A stretch of DNA of 7,758 nucleotides from the NCBI GenBank assembly GCA_946061355.1, contig CAMGRE010000115.1, forward strand, positions 1 through 7,758, given 5' to 3'. The first letter of the stretch is position 1. Every line of letters begins with the position of its first letter. This document shows positions 5,653 to 7,758 of the stretch, in pieces. Made by a program: the position numbers and the translations under genes. This stretch comes from an uncultured bacterium. GTDB lineage: Bacteria > Bacillota > Clostridia > Lachnospirales > Lachnospiraceae. The notes under the pieces are model-generated. The model worked only from the letters and a program-made list of their open reading frames with translations. It was not told the DNA's origin and did not search any database.

Positions 5653-6537
5653 ATGAAGGTATTGAATTTTGGCTCACTCAACTACGATTACGTCTACAAG
5701 GTGGATCATGCGGTAACGCCCGGAGAAACAATAGATTCTCAGGGAATGGATTCCTTTCTCGGTGGAAAAGGTCTGAATCAGTCCATCTCTCTGGCAAGAG
5801 CCGGGGTGAAGGTATTCCACGCCGGACAGGTCGGCGAGGACGGGGAACGGTTCCTCCATGCATGCGAAAAAAACGGCATCGACACTACCTATATCAAAAT
5901 GATAGAGGGCAAAAGCGGCCATGCGATCATACAGCTTGACAAAAATGCACAGAACTGCATCCTGCTGTACGGCGGCAGCAACCGCAAGATCACAAAAGAG
6001 TTTGTGGATGAGGTTTTGCCCCATTTTGAAAAAGGTGACATTCTGCTGCTTCAGAATGAGATCAACGAACTGGATTACATCATCGACCGCGCCTATGAAA
6101 GGGGAATGCAGATCACTCTGAACCCGTCCCCGTTCGACAAGGCTCTGGAAGCATGCGACCTTAAGAAAATCTCCTACTTCCTGCTCAATGAGATTGAGGG
6201 CGGACAGATCAGTGGGGAAAAAGAACCGGATAAGATTCTGGATGTCATGATGTCAAAATTCCCCGAAGCGAAAGTCGTTCTGACGCTCGGTTCCGACGGC
6301 GTCGTATATCGCGACAAAAATCAGACATGCAGACAGGGAATCTACAAAGTAAAAGCCGTTGACACCACTGCTGCGGGCGACACTTTTACGGGCTACTTTA
6401 TCGCAGGCATTCTGGCAGGCATGTCCGTGCCCGACATCCTGAAGATGTGCACCAAGGCATCCGCGATCACCGTATCCCGCATGGGCGCAACAGACTCCAT
6501 TCCTACTATGGATGAAGTAAACGATACCGATTTATAA
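5653..6537 (+). CDS. rbsK: Ribokinase-like PfkB-family sugar kinase
   Basis: A 294-aa cytosolic kinase, near the normal ribokinase length. If specific for ribose, it makes ribose 5-phosphate from ATP and ribose. It shows the N-terminal G-S-L-N-Y-D (7-12), the first PfkB signature G-G-K-G-L-N-Q (37-43), N-P-S-P (157-160), N-E-I-E (179-182) and the second signature D-T-T-A-A-G-D-T-F (237-245) with catalytic base D243. S-R-M-G-A-T (275-280) fits the monovalent-cation region. Positions that contact ribose in E. coli RbsK (N14, D16, G42, K43, N46, E143) appear to correspond to N10, D12, G38, K39, N42 and E136. This supports ribokinase over fructokinase, though other pentoses or nucleosides remain possible. 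The start has AAGGAG at 5641-5646 with 6-nt spacing. No ribose transporter, mutarotase (RbsD) or LacI regulator is in the window, so the pathway context is missing. It is transcribed divergently from the kinase operon. Confidence 0.82.
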   Translation: MKVLNFGSLNYDYVYKVDHAVTPGETIDSQGMDSFLGGKGLNQSISLARAGVKVFHAGQVGEDGERFLHACEKNGIDTTYIKMIEGKSGHAIIQLDKNAQNCILLYGGSNRKITKEFVDEVLPHFEKGDILLLQNEINELDYIIDRAYERGMQITLNPSPFDKALEACDLKKISYFLLNEIEGGQISGEKEPDKILDVMMSKFPEAKVVLTLGSDGVVYRDKNQTCRQGIYKVKAVDTTAAGDTFTGYFIAGILAGMSVPDILKMCTKASAITVSRMGATDSIPTMDEVNDTDL

Positions 6538-6577
6538 CTTACCACGATTTACACACGGAAAGAAAACGATACTACCT

Positions 6578-7758
6578 ATGAAAAAAATAATTTCTATCCT
6601 ATCTTTACTTGCAATGACAGCCCTGCTGGTCTCATGCGGCGGGGCGGAAACGGCTGCCACATCCTCTGATGCGGCAGCCGTCACTGTACCTGATGATTCC
6701 AAAGTTGCATCATCCGATGGGACCTGGGCAGTCTACTGGTATATGTGCGGCAGCGATCTGGAATCCGAACACGGCGCCGCCACGGACGATCTGGCAGAAA
6801 TGATGGAAGTGACGCTTCCCGATCATGTCAAGGTCATCATCCAGACCGGCGGAGCTTCCGAATGGCAGAACAACACCATGGACGCCTCAAAAATTCAGCG
6901 CTGGCTGTACGACTCCGAAGGAATGTATCTGATTGATGAGCAGCCCATCGCCAATATGGGCGAGCCGCATACCTTGACCGATTTCCTCACCTATGCCACA
7001 GACAATTATCCCGCCGACAGAACGGCCGTCATCCTGTGGGATCACGGCGGCGGATCCGTAAACGGCGTCTGTTGCGATGAACTGTACAAATTTGATGCGC
7101 TGGAACTGCCGGAACTGTATACCGCTTTCCGGAATGTATGGCAGCCTGACGAATCAGATCCCGCGCTGGAATTGATCGGCTTTGACGCATGTCTGATGGC
7201 AACCGTTGATGTCGCCGACACCTTCCGGGAATTTGCACATTATATGGTCGCCTCAGAGGAAACGGAATCTGGAAACGGCTGGCTGTATTCCGGGTGGCTT
7301 AGTGCACTGGCAGAGGATCCGTCCATGGACGGCGCCGAACTGGGAAAGGCGATCTGTGATGCCTACTATGAAGGGTGTTTGGAAGAAGAAACCGCAGATC
7401 TGGCTACTCTCTCCTTAACCGACCTGTCAAAGATAGACAATCTGCTGTCCGCCTATGATCTGTGGGGGCAGGAAGCGTTTACCAATACGATGGAGGATCC
7501 CTCTGTCCTCGCCCAATTCGGACGCGCTGCCGCCGAGAGTGAAAATTACGGCGGCAACACAAGAGAACAGGGCTTTTACAATCTGGTGGATCTCGGCCAT
7601 CTTGCCGGAAAGACCGCTTCCTTCCTGCCCTCCGCGCGGAGTGTGCTGGATGCGTTGCAGGAATGTGTGCTCTACAAGGTAAACGGTGATTACCGCTCGG
7701 AATCGACGGGATTGAGCTGCTACTACTCCTACAACGGCGACACGGACGATTATGACGG
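6578..7758 (+). CDS. Clostripain-family (C11) cysteine protease lipoprotein, 3' end outside the window
   Basis: The frame is open from ATG 6578 to the right edge, giving 393 codons without a stop. The N-terminus is a lipoprotein signal peptide: M-K-K, a hydrophobic core, then the lipobox L-V-S-C with lipidated C20. A low-complexity Ala/Ser/Asp linker (21-47) follows. The catalytic region begins at W50 (A-V-Y-W-Y-M-C-G-S-D-L-E). It has the family's histidine in W-D-H-G-G-G (H156) and nucleophile cysteine in F-D-A-C-L-M-A (C205), then S-E-E-T-E-S-G-N-G-W-L-Y (226-237), also typical of C11. Known members cleave after Arg or Lys and mature by self-processing. The protein is expected on the outer face of the membrane. 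It starts 40 nt after the ribokinase stop with no clear promoter between, so it may be co-transcribed. Its ribosome-binding site is weak (GGAAAG at 6557-6562, about 15 nt away), but no better in-frame start would keep the signal peptide. Substrate is unknown. Confidence 0.88.
   Translation, partial: MKKIISILSLLAMTALLVSCGGAETAATSSDAAAVTVPDDSKVASSDGTWAVYWYMCGSDLESEHGAATDDLAEMMEVTLPDHVKVIIQTGGASEWQNNTMDASKIQRWLYDSEGMYLIDEQPIANMGEPHTLTDFLTYATDNYPADRTAVILWDHGGGSVNGVCCDELYKFDALELPELYTAFRNVWQPDESDPALELIGFDACLMATVDVADTFREFAHYMVASEETESGNGWLYSGWLSALAEDPSMDGAELGKAICDAYYEGCLEEETADLATLSLTDLSKIDNLLSAYDLWGQEAFTNTMEDPSVLAQFGRAAAESENYGGNTREQGFYNLVDLGHLAGKTASFLPSARSVLDALQECVLYKVNGDYRSESTGLSCYYSYNGDTDDYD

Noticed and set aside
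5598..5939. 113-codon plus-strand open frame starting before the ribokinase
   Set aside because: It is out of frame with the ribokinase, and the ribokinase has the AAGGAG site and family motifs. The composition (Arg/Gly-rich) is that of a shifted-frame shadow.

Overview
The window looks like about 7.8 kb of chromosome from an anaerobic Gram-positive bacterium of the Clostridia, probably Lachnospiraceae. This is inferred from strong GGAGG-type ribosome-binding sites, moderate GC with AT-rich promoters, 7TM LytS/YesM-type histidine kinases, a response regulator with a SARP-like winged helix, and a clostripain-family lipoprotein. I could not search a database, so the taxonomy is an inference.

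Layout: the left two thirds is on the minus strand and the right third on the plus strand, with a divergent promoter region of about 245 bp (5408-5652) between them. Read on the minus strand from that region come a 7TM histidine kinase (HK2, 4094-5407), a REC/winged-helix response regulator (3272-4072) and a second 7TM histidine kinase (HK1, 1972-3270). The gaps are 21 nt and 1 nt, so this is a compact kinase-regulator-kinase operon. A spacer of about 126 bp holding two candidate -10 boxes follows. After it, on the same strand, is a 607-residue soluble protein (22-1845). Its N-terminal signature is the one I associate with accessory proteins of phage-tail-like or contractile-injection-type baseplate clusters. 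A further ORF appears to start by an ATGA overlap at the left edge, so the rest of that cluster should lie to the left of the window.

Read on the plus strand from the divergent region come a ribokinase-family sugar kinase (5653-6537), under a good TATAAT promoter, and then the first 393 codons of a secreted lipoprotein protease of the clostripain (C11) family (6578 to the right edge) with both catalytic residues intact.

The genes form three groups: an envelope signal-transduction module, the start of a tail-like or baseplate-associated cluster, and a carbohydrate kinase/protease pair. The most notable points are the two paralogous kinases sharing one regulator (transmitter cores 72/115 identical by hand count, sensor halves unrelated by eye), an 11-bp-spaced direct repeat in the divergent region that fits a SARP-like DNA-binding domain, and the baseplate-type protein next to this sensory operon. 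No RNA genes, CRISPR arrays, insertion sequences or attachment sites were seen.
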